A DNA stretch of 64,000 bases from assembly GCA_038501785.1 (NCBI GenBank), contig JBAMJR010000195.1:124001-188000 (forward strand). The letters are read 5' to 3'. Every line of letters begins with the position of its first letter. The first letter of the stretch is position 1. A program made the position numbers and the translations under genes. The notes below the pieces were generated by a model, which searched no databases, had not been told where the DNA came from, and saw nothing but the letters and a program-made list of their open reading frames with translations. Shown here piece after piece: positions 1 to 13,500 of this stretch. Source of the stretch: Myoxocephalus aenaeus. Taxonomy: Eukaryota > Chordata > Actinopteri > Perciformes > Cottidae.

Positions 1-3000
1 GGGATTGAGATATTTAGTTGGCTGTGTGGCCTTTGGAACTGTTGGGATAACAAACACGGTTTAGTGTTTTCCCACACAGATTTTACACGAGTGAAATTAC
101 AGTAAATAACATTCTGCCCATAAGTAAGAACGAAACGTTTACATCCCCCTTGTGGGCATGTGTAGCAGAAAAATATTAAAACTTAACATTTCTTCTTCTT
201 GCTCATTTACATTTTGACTTAATAAACACAACAACAAACACAAAGTGTTTATACCTCTATGCTGGTAAAATGTTCAATTTCAGCTCAACTTGTTTTTATA
301 CATCAACCTCAGTTTAAAATTCATGGTAAGTACTACTGCACATTTTAAACCTTCCAAAGGGAGCTGCACAAAGTCTGATAAATTGCCTCAAGCCTCGAGC
401 CAGCCTGAGTTGGGACCAGTTTGAAAATGAAAAACAGTCTGGAGGGGTGGAGTTACCGGCCTCAGACAAATAGAGACTTAAGAGCTGCAGACTTCATTGA
501 GAATGGGACGTGGCATTGCTCAACTTTATGCAATAGTCCTTCGACGCAATGCGAGAGCCATTTGTACTAATTTTAAGAAGAAGAACAATACATTGAATAA
601 AAAAGTAACTCTGGTTCTGATTTGTATCCTACTTTCATTCAATCATGAGTCCCGCAATCTCATCAGAGTGCTCTAAATCTGTGGTTCTCAACTGGTCTGG
701 CTCCGGGACCCACCATCACCCCTGAATGACAAGCCGCGACCCAAATCAAGGAACATTCTCAACTTCTCAAATTTATTTAATGAAAAGATGGTGCAGTTTG
801 AACCTGAGATAGTACAGAACATGTATGCCAACACAAAAACAAGTTTAATGATAAACCAAAACGACCAGCTGGTGCTAGAGAGGGAACTATTCCCTTTTAC
901 ACACAATTAGCTGCATTTTAATTAAAAACCCAGAAGTCCATCTTCAGGACACGAGATATTACAACATACATAACAACTCAAAGAGTTAAGTGTGTGAACC
1001 TCAAGCCTTTTAAGATTCATGACAAAGTTAGCAATAATGATGGTTCACTGGATGGAAATGCAAAACACACAGAAGTGTCAGATTTTCGTGTCTGGGATGT
1101 CCTTCATAAAGCTGGCAACCCAGACTCCTCAAATACAACACGATCCCCCTATTATTCACACAAACTACATCTAAATGCAGTCATCAAAAGGCTTAGTTTT
1201 GTGTAACAGATATGAACAGAGCTAAAGGACCGACTGGATCTGCACAAACCAGTCACTCACTCTCTCCAGACATTTTGATTTGTCCCTTTTTAGTTTCCAA
1301 CTGATCAATCATGAAAGCCAACAATCGTTAATTTAATTGGAGTTTTTTTTTCTTTCCCTATTTTCTTTGTTTCCCAGAGTTGGCTTCAGTTTAATGCTGC
1401 TGTGTGTGTCGACCGGTCAGCTGGTCTCATTTGTTATTGCTGAGTTTGTCTCTGGGTGACTGGCTGTGACTTAAGTGACTTGAAAATCTGACTCTTTAGT
1501 GAGCAACTCATACAAACTTGAAGTAAAAATAATCGAACCTCCAACTTAAATCAACCAATATGTCTGATAATAATTCATATTCAAAAGGTGTTTTGACACT
1601 ATAAGGCAAACCTAATGGTGTGTGTGCGGCGCTAATGTCCCAAACGACGGCAGCAAAACAAGTTTAGTTTGGAAGTAATCATTTATTTTCTCATCTCTAA
1701 AAATCTCTACAATGTAGTTGTACTTTCCCAATGCATCCATAGACCATTGTGTATTGTGTGTAACCTTTACTCCTCCGCATTTACCGCTTCGATAGCTGTT
1801 CATTCAGTTGGTTTTTACTTTGCCAAAACAGCACTGCAGTCTTCTCAGTGTAATACTGGTAAATGATCTATCTACATTTGTGTCATGAATCATGCAATGT
1901 GCATCTTTATTGTTGTTGTTACCACACTGGTTTAGTTACCTAACTTTTAACAAGATATCTGTCTGAACTTTTTATAACTTTAAGTGCTCCTCTCTGAATG
2001 AATGACATAAAAAAACTAAACCCTATCAGTTCACAGGCCAAAGAATAAACAAAGCACTTAAAAAGATGTTAGTGATGTGCAGAATGAAAATCTGCACTGT
2101 AATGCAGGTAGAAAAATGCTAAAACTGTGCATAATTAGTTAACATAATGCTGACTCTGAGTGAATAATCAGAGCATAATGTGTCATTTTTAACTGAATTA
2201 GGAGAATAATAATAATCATGTGCAACAGGTGAGAGGCTCAGGGCGGGTTGTACTTGTTCTTTTGTAGCTGTTTCAGTTTCAGAGAACAGTTTGTCAACAT
2301 GAGATTTATGTGCTGGTGAAACATTCCTGACTGACAGAGAAACATCTCGATGAACATATTGACGGTGGGGAAGCACACCGAGAGAGAAGTTACTGAGATG
2401 ATAGCTGAGGCTTGAATACCCTCCAGATGTAATCGCTTTTCAGCAGTAAACCACGTCATCAACCAAAGTTGAAGCATATGGGGATGCTAAACATCTTTCA
2501 ATGTATCTATGTATTAAGTCGTCAGGGCTGTTTAACGCATCAAACATATGGCACAAACCTGCAGTGCTGCCATGATTCAGTCTCTATAAATCACAACCAG
2601 GCACAAAGATTCAAATTTTACAGCAGTGGAGACGGAGTCCGAGAGAGGAGAAGACGCCAGACTGAAATCAACAAAACAAATGTTGACATGTTGCTACAGA
2701 ACAGATCATACAAACAAAACAAACTTGTATACTAATGGAATGGATGTCTTATATTTTGATAGCTAAGACAAACCTTTCATCATAAGAATGCCCATGTGAA
2801 TAAAGCCAGGTCCATAAAGACACAGTTTTATGAGTTTAGTGTTGAAGGACTTCAGCTATGTCTCAAAAGAGTGGATGGAGGCTGTTAGAGCTAAATGTTA
2901 TAGCCCATGGGTTTTGTTCAACTCTCACATGTGGGAATTTTTTAGTGTCTACAAATATTTTGGCTGTGAAGCAAAAACTAAAACACAGTGTGAGAGGGAC

Positions 3001-3538
3001 AATCTTCTCTTTGAAATCTTATGCAGTAAAAGCAGCAGTCGAACATCATTTATATAAGCTTACAGCTTAGCAAGCTGTCACATAAACCAAGGATTTGAGT
3101 GGAAATATTCATCTAATGCTTAGCTCTAAACAGAAAAAGGAGAGGAAATGTACTCCGCTCAATTTGTACCAAACAAAAGTTTTGCTCAGGTTGCAGCAGC
3201 ATTTCAAGCTGAGAACTCAGGCAGCAACATGCTGCAGTTGTGCTGTTTATGGACGCCTGAATCTGAGACAGGACCTCACAAAACAAAGACAGCAACCTGT
3301 GAGGAAACATGCCACGAAAGCCGTTCAGACCATTACACTGAAATATCAAACTCAAACATGAGCGTTGATATTTCACCACTTTGAAAATCACCGGCATGAA
3401 AGCATCATGAGCTGAAACAACCAAAATAGGAGCAGCTACAACAAGCACAATTCACAATGCAAATACTCCGCAGAGAGAGATGACAGCAGCCTCAGAGCAG
3501 AGATTAGCAGAATGAATCTGAATAACACTCACTAGCCA

Positions 3539-3757
3539 GCAGTGTCAGCGCCGGCCATATTGCCAAGGACACAAACACAGAAAGACACAAGTTCACCACA
3601 AGCAGAAAAACACTTGGCGAAATGAAGTGAATCAGCAATCGCCTAGTGAGCAGCCGGCAGTGTCAGCGGCCATATTGCCAAGAACACAAACACAAGAAAG
3701 ACACAAGAAAAACACAAGCAGAAAAACACTTGGGGAAATGAAGTGAATCAGCAATCG
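3539..3757. repeat. Imperfect two-copy tandem duplication
   Basis: Copy 1 (3539-3641) and copy 2 (3657-3757) share the order gcagtgtcag, ggccatattgcca, acacaaacac, aagcagaaaaacacttgg and gaatcagcaatcg, at an offset of 118 bases. Small indels separate them. No coding potential is apparent. Confidence 0.85.
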
Positions 3758-6700
3758 TCTCAACCCTTTGAAAAGCAGAGTTGCAGGAAGTTTAACGAGA
3801 ACGTGATTTCTTTCCTCCACAAAGCCTTCTGCACAAGCACATGCATCAACATAGTAGAGCCAAAGCACAGTTTTAAACAGTTTAAAACCCTGTTGAAAAG
3901 TTGCATTGAATACACGTTGCAACAAACAGGGAAACCTTGAGTGAAGCAGTGCACTCCAGTCGTCTGTTTGAACAAATGTGCAAGCTGATTTCCATTGAGG
4001 CATATTTTCTAAGGAAAATGTTGAACATAAGTTTTGTGTAGCATCACTTAAAATGTAAAAGCCATGATAGTAAACTGGTGCACCTCTCCATCTTCCTGTG
4101 TAAGCTCATTATTGCCTGAATCAGATCCAACAGCAAGGCAGCGCCTGTGTTCTCATGTGTGTCCACTATTTTTCTTGCTTGTGTCTGTTTGTTTATCATG
4201 GACTGAACAGCTACGTCTGTATGACATTAACATGCGGCTGTCTCCTTTGTTCTAGAGCCTCATCTGAATGCCATTCGAGGCCTCTTTGGTCTCAGTTGTG
4301 TGTCCACAAAAAGAGTAAGTGCCAAGAAAGCTGTTAGCCGTGCCTTATTTTCATCCAGGCCGGCCAAAGAGACATGGATCAGCAAGACTAAGATGCTTCA
4401 GATGTGACACCAACACTGTCTGACTGAGTGCTGTGTTTACTTAGAAAAATGTGCTTCACTCCCGTCTGTCTTCTCTTATATAAGTGGATATCAATGACAC
4501 AAAATAAAAACCCAAATAGGGGCTTCTTTGAACCTGAACCAGTTGATCTAAACGACTTTGTGGTTGTACAGTGAGAAAAGAGAAGGACTACCTCTTCTTG
4601 TCAGGCTTTTCTTCAACGCTCGGAGGGGATTTCTTCAAATTTGGCACAACATCTATATGGACTCAATGTTGAACTTATTAACTGGATCCCATTAGCTGCC
4701 GCCTTTCCTTTCCAAGGCCACTTGCATAAATAATCTCATAAATATACTCAGTGCCAAATCCGGCTCCTCATGACACACTGTGACCAGTTGGTGCTTTTCA
4801 CATCCTCCACAAAAGATTATTTCAGGAAGTACGTGCATGACCTTTTGTGTGTAATCCAGTTTTAGGGACTTTAGTTTACCCTTTAAGCGTTATTACGTTG
4901 TGATCCCTGAAACCAAGAGCTACTGATACTGCTTGAGAGCTAGGTTCAGGGGTATTTGGGAAGAAGTGATCAATACATTTTGATGATCTTAGTCCTTTCT
5001 TAGTTGTGCTGGTTCTTGTTGGTAAATTAAATCACAGTGCCTCTATATGTCACACAACAAAAACTCACTTCGGATTTTTACTGGAATGTTATTCTGGACA
5101 TAAATAAAGCGATTTTCAACCATGAGACCGGTGGTTGAGACTGTGTTTTAAAGTGCGGTTGTTAAAAGAAACATTCGCAAAGGTTTTCCTAAACCCAACT
5201 AAGTGGTTGTATTGCTTAAACCTTAAGTTAATTGTGTTGAATGAACTTAACCGTACATACTTATTGTAAGTCCAACCATGATATTTTTCGTAAACCTAAC
5301 CTCGCTGTGCTAGGTCGTCCTGACTGACTGAATAATGTGATGCAGGCACTTAAGACCTCCGATTGAAATACATTAGTTTGAAAGTCGTGCTGAGCGACAC
5401 AAAAAAAATGTAATTGATGAACACAAATCAATAGCCAATTCCACACAATCTAATCTGTCTAATGGGATAAAAATGATGAAGGGATGACATTTTGGAAAGA
5501 CAAGGATGTAAACTGCAACTGTTAATTCTAGTTTCATGTAGTTTGCTAAAGAATAACACTACAGGCTCCGCAGCCACAGACAAACAATACAATCCCTTAG
5601 AATAGGGCGGTGATACAATTGTCATGGTTTTTGTTATGTACTCCAGCACAGTTTGAAGTGCTGACCCTCAGACTCCAGACTCATGCTCCAGGACGGTAAC
5701 CCAAACAGACCAGCATAAATCACATTTATCCCTTTCTGCTGTCCAAAATAAGTGCTTTATAAATGTGTTAAATGTATTCTAAATGTATTGGCAATGTTAT
5801 TTCATTAAGAAGGCTCTAACTGAGCGTGTGCTTCTTGCTGGAGACCGAGCTAAAGGCAAGAAGCACAAAATAAGCCTGGCAGAGTATTACCAGGGAAGCA
5901 TCAGCCTAGTGAGTGACTGCAAAAGATTCCGGCATTTTTTTATAAGCGCATCACCAGTTTGTTTGTTAACAAGCCAGTCAGCAGCTGTGCCTTACAGCCA
6001 TGAAAGTAAGTGGTACCAGTCAGTCAGTGGATTAATATCTTTGAGGTGATCAGTGTGTGCTTTGAGAGCAATTCATTATTCCTCTGATAAACATCAAAAG
6101 TGTTTAGCACTGTGTAAAAATAAACAAAATATCACTTGAAACAACTGTCTTTCACACTGATGTTCACAATTAGTACAAATGTGTTCTCTTCACTCTCTTT
6201 GAAAAACTTTAGCACTCTAATGAATCATCTGACTGATTAATAAAAAAACTCATCACGTCTGTTCTCAAATAGGCCTGAGAAGTGTCCCTCTTGAAAATAA
6301 TCAGACAAATCCCCTTTCCCATGCGTACGAATTATGATTGTAATTTGCAGCATTATTCAACTGAAAATAAGCAAAGAACTGTTGAAAAACACCACACACA
6401 TGGCAACAATACTCGACAAAGTATTTCAAGTGAATGCTATACATTTAACAGTTCACTAAGTTTTATAACTTAAAATTGACCATTCGCTAAACCCTTGCCC
6501 AAACAGCTTTGAGAGAGAACAAAAGGTGACCTGAGTAGATAATTGAACATTGTCAACACGCTAAAGATGTGTCTGTACGTGTTTTGTGTGAATGCATTTT
6601 GCAGAACACGCTTATGCACCTCAAACGACGCCGTTCCAGCTTTAAAAATACTCAAGCCTACACGCCCTGGCTCCTTCTTTTCCTGCAAGAAGAGAATATT

Positions 6701-7570
6701 ATACTATATAATATAATAATATACAGAGTGACTTGAGGTCACTTGAGGTCAGAGTCTCCAGCTGTGGTAAAAAAATAAGTGAAAAAGAAAAGGGGGAAAG
6801 AAAGAAGCACTTATTGGAGCTCTCTATTAAAAAAAGGGAGGGCATTTAGGCCTGATGGTGGAGCTACAAGTCAAGTAAAATAATTCAGGATTTTACAATT
6901 TGAGGATAGAGAGCGAAGCTTTCTAAATACTTTGGCATTGATTAAAATGTTGGTCAAGAGGAAGGCCCATGTATCAAATCAATCAAGTGGTTGTTGATCT
7001 CATGTTCTAGTGCTGTGTTTGGATCACAGATCGTGCCTTTAACAATCAGTGATATCTGCTTTTTAATTGGATAAATGACGGCGAAAAAAAGTGGAAATGG
7101 AGATGAAAAAATAAGTGGTGGCTGATATGATTGTCCCAATCATATCAGCCTAACACAGATTAACTGTGTTCATTCTCTCTTTAAAAGATAAGAAACCTAA
7201 TTAAATCAGAAAAGTAATACAAGCTAAATAAACAAATGACAGGAGAACAGGAAGACCAACCAGTATGAAGGACAAACTCAAGTGACCGTGAATAAGTCTT
7301 TTAATACGCAGGCAGATAAGAACCATCTGTCTGTTTACTGAATCAGATGTATTGACTGTTCATCGGTTGAAATTGGAAGAAGAGGGAGGGAGCGCTGAAG
7401 GAAGAAACTTGAGCGATGCAGCTGATTTAGACTCAGAGAAACACGAGCGACAGCTTTCAAACTGCTTTGTTTGTGAACTGCAAACATCTCCCGTGTGTGT
7501 GTTGTTGAGAGGCAGAGCTCTCTGGATTGATGACTGCATTTAGACATCTCATTGGATTAATGATGGCGGC

Positions 7571-7572
<2 letters not shown>

Positions 7573-7623
<51 letters not shown>
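7573..7623. repeat. (GT)n microsatellite
   Basis: About 51 bases of uninterrupted GT dinucleotide in an intergenic stretch. Confidence 0.97.
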
Positions 7624-7627
<4 letters not shown>

Positions 7628-9849
7628 CGGCGGGAGGAACAGAGTGATCCACTTTAGTTGGTAGAGACATTTACACATGAAACAGCGACGCAATAACAGA
7701 CCCAGAAATGTACGATGTCCTTGCAGCTGCAACATGACATGAAATTTAAAACAAAAAACTTCAACTTTTAAGAGTTAAGGCGAGCAACTGGAAAAAGGTA
7801 TCAATCCTGTCTTTCTTCAATCAGTGTTTGAAGCAACCGTTGTGGTGAAAGGACTATAGAGACAGTGATCTATGTATTCATTCATTCTGTGAGGATGCAT
7901 GTTTCATGGACTCACACAAAGCCTTCAAGAGAAACTGTCACAACAGGAATGTCCCTCCGGGCAGTCAATGTCCCCGTTGCTACAGTAACTCATGTCACAG
8001 TGACATGACACAAAGGCACTTCACGGCTTATGAGATTCTGGCCTCAATGAGAATGACAAGTCTGGAAAAATGAAAGCCACACATACTGAGGTAGAGGAAA
8101 GAAAATGCAATATCATCAACGTAATATCCTCCCTGCGTAGTGATCTTTGTAATTATTTTCAATTAGGACAGAGATAATTCTATAGTAATAATAGTGTCTC
8201 TGTGTCTTCCTTCACTTCATTTTGTTGTCAGTCAAAAGAAAGGCACAAAAAAAAACATGCACAACTAAAAGATTTCAACATAATAAAGATTTTATTTTCA
8301 AATTATTGAAAAATGTAATTAAAACAGGTTTTCAGCATGCATGCACAAACATTTATATATTCATAAAAACAGCTGCACAATTTGAATACAGGCTTGCCAG
8401 CTGTGGTTGTAATTACTTTTACGCCAATCTACAAAGCCACAAACACACAGTTCAAAAATAAGATTTTACAAAACCCCATTACAGACTCATCTGCATAATG
8501 ATATTCCATGTGGTAAACATATAAAGAGTTCATAAAAACATGTACACACAACTTTTTATGCAGCATTTGGAAATGTGTTTCAGAATATATAAAAGAAAGG
8601 AAAAATTAAAAGGAAGAGTTAGATATTTTGGGAAATCTCAGAAGAAAAAAAAGAATAAGCGTATTTCAAGAAATGTCATCATATTTTTCAAAAAGCTTGT
8701 TTGCATGAAAGAAAAATAAACACAAATGCTATCAAATATTACTGAAATAAATTATTTTAATGTTCTCATCAAAAACATTCTATGGCAAAAAATTACATCT
8801 TTTTTAACTGTCTATTCCTAGCTTACATGCTTTTTTGGTGCCTTAGTATTTTTGACCTGTTTAGTAGTATTTAATCTAAGCTGTTGCCTGATTGTTTATT
8901 GTGTTATCTACAACTTCAGTTCTCCCTTGTCGAGATGGACTTAACTGGCTAAATTAATTTAATAAAACAAAGTAAAATAAACATTGTATGTCTTGAGACA
9001 TCGTCAATACAAGATGTATCGTATCAGATCACACAAATATATCAACACAATCTTTCTTCAATAAATGAAACATCTGGGTTCATGGTTACATTTTTGTTTT
9101 GGGGTAAAGTGACAGCAGTTACTCTCAGACCTCCACTCTCACGATCCAAGTGGCAACCAGTGTGACTCAATGTCAAACCAGTGAGCCCTTTCAGATTCAG
9201 TTTCTATAACGGCTGATAGACAGCGCTGATGTCCACAGGAAGACCTCCAGCTTCTCGAGAAATGTAAAGTCTCTAAGACTGTCATTTTTGCTCACAGCCA
9301 AATGTTAGCATGCTAACAGGCTAAACCGAGATGCTGACCATGGTAAACGCACCTGCTAAAAATGAGCGATGCCAGCATTATCATAACTCAAAGCACTGTA
9401 TAGCCAGTATAAGTCCATGTATAGCCTCACGGAGCTACTACCCTCGTAAGAGACCTTTTCACTGTCAGTTGTGACATTTCATGATTCCTTTAAAACTGCA
9501 TTACATTAAAACAAAATTGGCCACTTGGGGGCAAAAGTACAGCCACGGAGTCATCTTCAAATCCCCGACGTATACAGGTGCTTAAAGCTACACATCCAGT
9601 GGAGGCAGAGAACAATTTGTATTCACTCAGCACTTGTTTGGAGCTTTTAATAAAGCTGTTTTTGCTCTGATTCAATCAAACAGTCTATGCACAGGCCATT
9701 TGACCCCAAAGTTGGTCTAAATGAAGGTAGAAACCTCTCTAGAGTTTCAAACTTAGCTGATCATTCTCTGCGACCACTTTAACATGACACACACTTATGT
9801 TACACACTTACTCATTTTATGTTGACATAAAAAAATATAGATCAATGCA

Positions 9850-9855
9850 TTTATT
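9850..9855 (-). terminator. b3glct: Candidate poly(A) signal of b3glct
   Basis: The plus strand reads TTTATT, i.e. AATAAA on the minus strand, about 140 bases past the b3glct stop codon. It is the closest canonical hexamer I noticed. A longer 3' UTR is possible, because another TTTATT occurs at 8290. Confidence 0.45.
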
Positions 9856-9993
9856 AAGGCGCGTAAGATTTATGTTTCAGCGCACGTTTTGCTGCTTGTT
9901 TTCTTATCTTTAGGTCTATGCTGTTGTGCAAATATAAAATACATGTTTGTCTACAGTATTGTAAGCTTCATGTATTGTAAACACACAGTGTTT

Positions 9994-10119
9994 CTACAGT
10001 TCAACTCGTGGGTGCGTGTCCTGCAGCCAGTGTTTGTAGACGATCACAGGATCTATGTTCCAGTGCTTGTGGAAGGAGACGGCCTGCTCCAATGTTTCGG
10101 AGTAGTCATACGGTCGTGC
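9994..10119 (-). CDS. b3glct: b3glct last coding exon with ER-retention-like tail
   Basis: This exon carries residues 433-473. ARPYDY follows the acceptor directly, FHKHWNIDPVIVY is the conserved C-terminal block of the fringe-like fold, and the chain ends HPRVEL then TAG. The human enzyme, from memory, has a longer tail ending REEL. Both fit the KDEL-receptor type of signal only loosely. Confidence 0.93.
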   Translation of the reverse strand, partial: ARPYDYSETLEQAVSFHKHWNIDPVIVYKHWLQDTHPRVEL

Positions 10120-10533
10120 CTAAAATATCAAGAACAAGTGGTTTTGTCTGTGTGTGCGTGTACTTGTTGTTTGCTCCAGGGTAATTCAATATCCTGTTTT
10201 TAAAGTCTGCATAACCCACAAGGCAGTCTTTATGGCTTTTCCAACCTACATTGAAGAGTAATATGAAAAGAGCAGAGCATCATCTGACACTGGAGAAAAG
10301 GTTACTGTCGTAAATCTGTCTCCCATTGGATCGCCTTTAGCTTATTTAGTTGCCTCTGCACAGTGCACAGTATTATTTGCAGCCATTTCCACAAACCATG
10401 ACGACATCAGCTAATTTTACTGATGACCAACACATCATCAAACCTTGTTCTTCTTGAGTATATCTCAACATTCAGGGTTTGAGAAGAACATTTGCAGATG
10501 TCCTCACAATCATAATAAGAACACTCACTCACT

Positions 10534-10566
<33 letters not shown>

Positions 10567-13500
10567 GGGGGGGGGGTCCCTACCTGGTGGAACAGTGGAC
10601 TGTGTGTGATGGGAACACCCAGGGAAGTGAAGCACCTGCCCAGCACCATATCATCAGGAGCATCATCACTGTAGCAGCGACACCCACTGGAAACGAGCCT
10701 GGTCACCGCCGCGCGACTGAGGACCATCCTGCACACAGAACACAGGTATTTAAAAAAGACAGGGAATTATCTGCACAAAAATAAATATGATTCAAGCTTT
10801 ATGTCTGACACTGAGCTGTTTTGTTTTTTCATCATGCAATCATGGAAATGCATGATTGTACAGATTTGGTGCGTTTCAAAGAGGCAGTGTTCCTTGAATC
10901 TTGGAGTGAATATATTCTTCATGTACATATCAGCATGTCCGTGTATCACGAACATCTGCTTTGGCGTTAATACTATCCGCGCTACCACCCCTGTTTTTCA
11001 TTTGAACATGTGTAGCCAGAAAAACGGGGCGCTGGTGTACAATAGAGAAGCATAGAGGTACATTTTCCTCAGGAGTTGGTCCCGGTGAAAAAAATAAGTA
11101 AAAGGCAAGTGAATATCGGACTAAGAATTGTCAGGTGGCCAGAAACTAATGATAACGATCCAAAGTAATGATAATGTTGCTCTATATGCGCAAAATGCTT
11201 AAATAAGCAACATACAATAAGTCAATTGATCCATCATTAACGTAAACATATTGATCAATTCATTTCTCAGTCATTAGTGTATGATAATATTTACAACGAT
11301 ACAAGATTTGTCAAATGTGCAAGATTTTGTGTGATGCACAAGACATTTCAAAGTTTTCCATTCAAACTGTTTTTCAAATGGCTCTAAAATGTAGAAACAG
11401 TTGTATTCATATTCAATATTTGCTGAATAGCAGCAGTAATGAAGTTGTGGGACAAGCAGACACAGACTGTACTGTACACCATATGTAACACTGTCATCAT
11501 ACTATATTTGTTTCACTATTAAATTGTTAAAACCTTACACAGCAGCTTCCTTCCCCATAAATGTGTTCAGACACAAAGTGAATTTGTAAAGTCAAGGGAC
11601 AGATGTGAAATGACAGTTGAAAATGTTTCAGCTTATGTGAGCGTGTCCTGGGGTTTTTATGAATCTGCTTCAGAAACATCGTAAATTAGAAGAAAAAGGA
11701 GAAAGACTAGAGGAAAATAACAGAAAGCAGCAGAGTTTTAAGTTGAGTTTAGTCCAAGGTTGAGATGAGCACAAAAACACAGACACACTCACACAGAAAC
11801 AGATGGTGTGTCTGTTAATAACTTACAGCTACCGTGTTCGCAGTTGACACGTTGCCTGCTGAGGCGAATTAATTCATATTTGATTCACTCTCCGTCTGAA
11901 CATTTTAAAACTAACTGCTTGAACCACCGCAGCCTCACCCTCCTCCTCCGGTGGTGTAGCTGTATCCGTTCAGCAGCAAGCTGTAGCCGTATCTCTCCCC
12001 CAGGCTCACTGCCTCCTTTGGGTCGTAGCAGCGCAGCAGTCGCCTCAACCTGGGTAAACTGCAGATGGACCAAAAACAACCCCCAGAGAGACAGGAAGGC
12101 AGTGAGGTGCATGCATACCATAGACTACTGACATCTGCCAGCTTTGTGGCCTTTATAATTATTTATAACTGGTTCATGAACCCCGTCAGAATAATTAGCC
12201 AGCAGGTGACCTGCGTGTGTGTGCATGATCTTTACATTAATATTTAAAAGAGATGTCAATTATTCTTTTACTTTAGTAAGCCGCCACTGCAACTTCAATC
12301 AAAAAGACTTTGAACAGAATGTTTTTGTTGATGCTGTAAATTACTAAAATTAGGAATGGTGGGTTAAAATAGAATCTCTTCTCCCAGTTACCTGATGAGT
12401 GTGTCGTCATCAACAATGAGTAGCCAATCAGCCTCTGGCACAGCTTTGCTCAAGAACCGCCTCAAGATGGCAAAAGTCTTCCCACAATGCCCTGCAGGGA
12501 GACAATATAAACATCAAAGGTGTGAAAAAGGTGACGCAGGTTTGAGGCTCATGCGATACGTGCGGCGAGAGCAGCAAACATTCTAATTCAGGAGTTAAAA
12601 ATACATATAATAAAATCACGGCCAGGCCGGCATTAGGTCGACGTACCTTAACGTTGTCTCATCCAGAGAGAAAGAGAGCAGACGATGATACGGCACGTAG
12701 ATGTATTTCAAAAATATTATGACTTTATTCTCATAAAATAACAACTTTATTATTGTAATATTGTGACTTTTTTCTTGATTCAGTGAACCAGCCATTTTGA
12801 AGGAAGTTCGATGAATCACGGCTTTATATTATGCATGCGTGTTATTGAAAACACATATTAAATATTTTATAAATAGGACCAAGTACGGTAAAGTAATTTA
12901 GGCCGGAGTGAACAGGTGCTTGTTTTTTCCCTCCCATCAGTAAAACAAACAGAATGTACACTAGCCTTTCATATTAGATAACATGTTATAAGTAGCCTAC
13001 ATTTATCAGAACAACACAGACATTATGGTTCATTCATGTAGCACAAAAGGTGTACTGCAGATATAAATGTTAAATAAAAGCCTCTGGAAGAAATTCCACA
13101 AATGCATTTGGCAACCCTAATAAAATCTGCTGCCGAGATCAGCTCACCTCTCTCAGTGTTGGGCACGCCCAGGTTGATCGTGGGTATGGAGGCATCAGTG
13201 ACGTCGCTGTAATACTCTAAAAACCCAGCATCTTTCTCCCAGGTTGCCTTCACAACTGGGACTGTGAGGAGAAAGCGGAGAGGGATGAGACCCGGTGGTA
13301 GAGAGACACACGTACAGAGCTCATAATTAGAGCGAGTCCCACACTGCAAACTCCTAAGGACGGTGTAATGAAATAAAGAAGGATATCGACTACCTCTGAC
13401 TGGGGGGAGAACACCATTAGAGTGCATACAGACGTGCTCTCTCACTGCATGTTGATCTTGATAAGAACACCATCTACATTAAAACTTCCTAATGATAACG

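Larger units (their letters stand above)
1..9800. other. No recognised gene; intergenic flank with repeats
   Basis: No reading frame here exceeds about 120 codons or resembles a known protein, and I could not assemble an exon chain. In the human order as I recall it, RXFP2 lies beyond B3GLCT on this side, but none of its LDLa, leucine-rich or seven-helix segments is visible. The stretch contains a (GT)n microsatellite near 7.6 kb, an imperfect 0.1-kb tandem duplication near 3.6 kb, a repeat-like segment near 0.7 kb (gtggttctcaac motif) and one near 9.3 kb with repeated gctaac/gttagc words. The part next to 9.85 kb is 3' flank of b3glct. Confidence 0.6.

Noticed and set aside
1..9000. Search for rxfp2 exons expected beyond b3glct
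   Set aside because: No LDLa, leucine-rich or seven-helix segment found on either strand.
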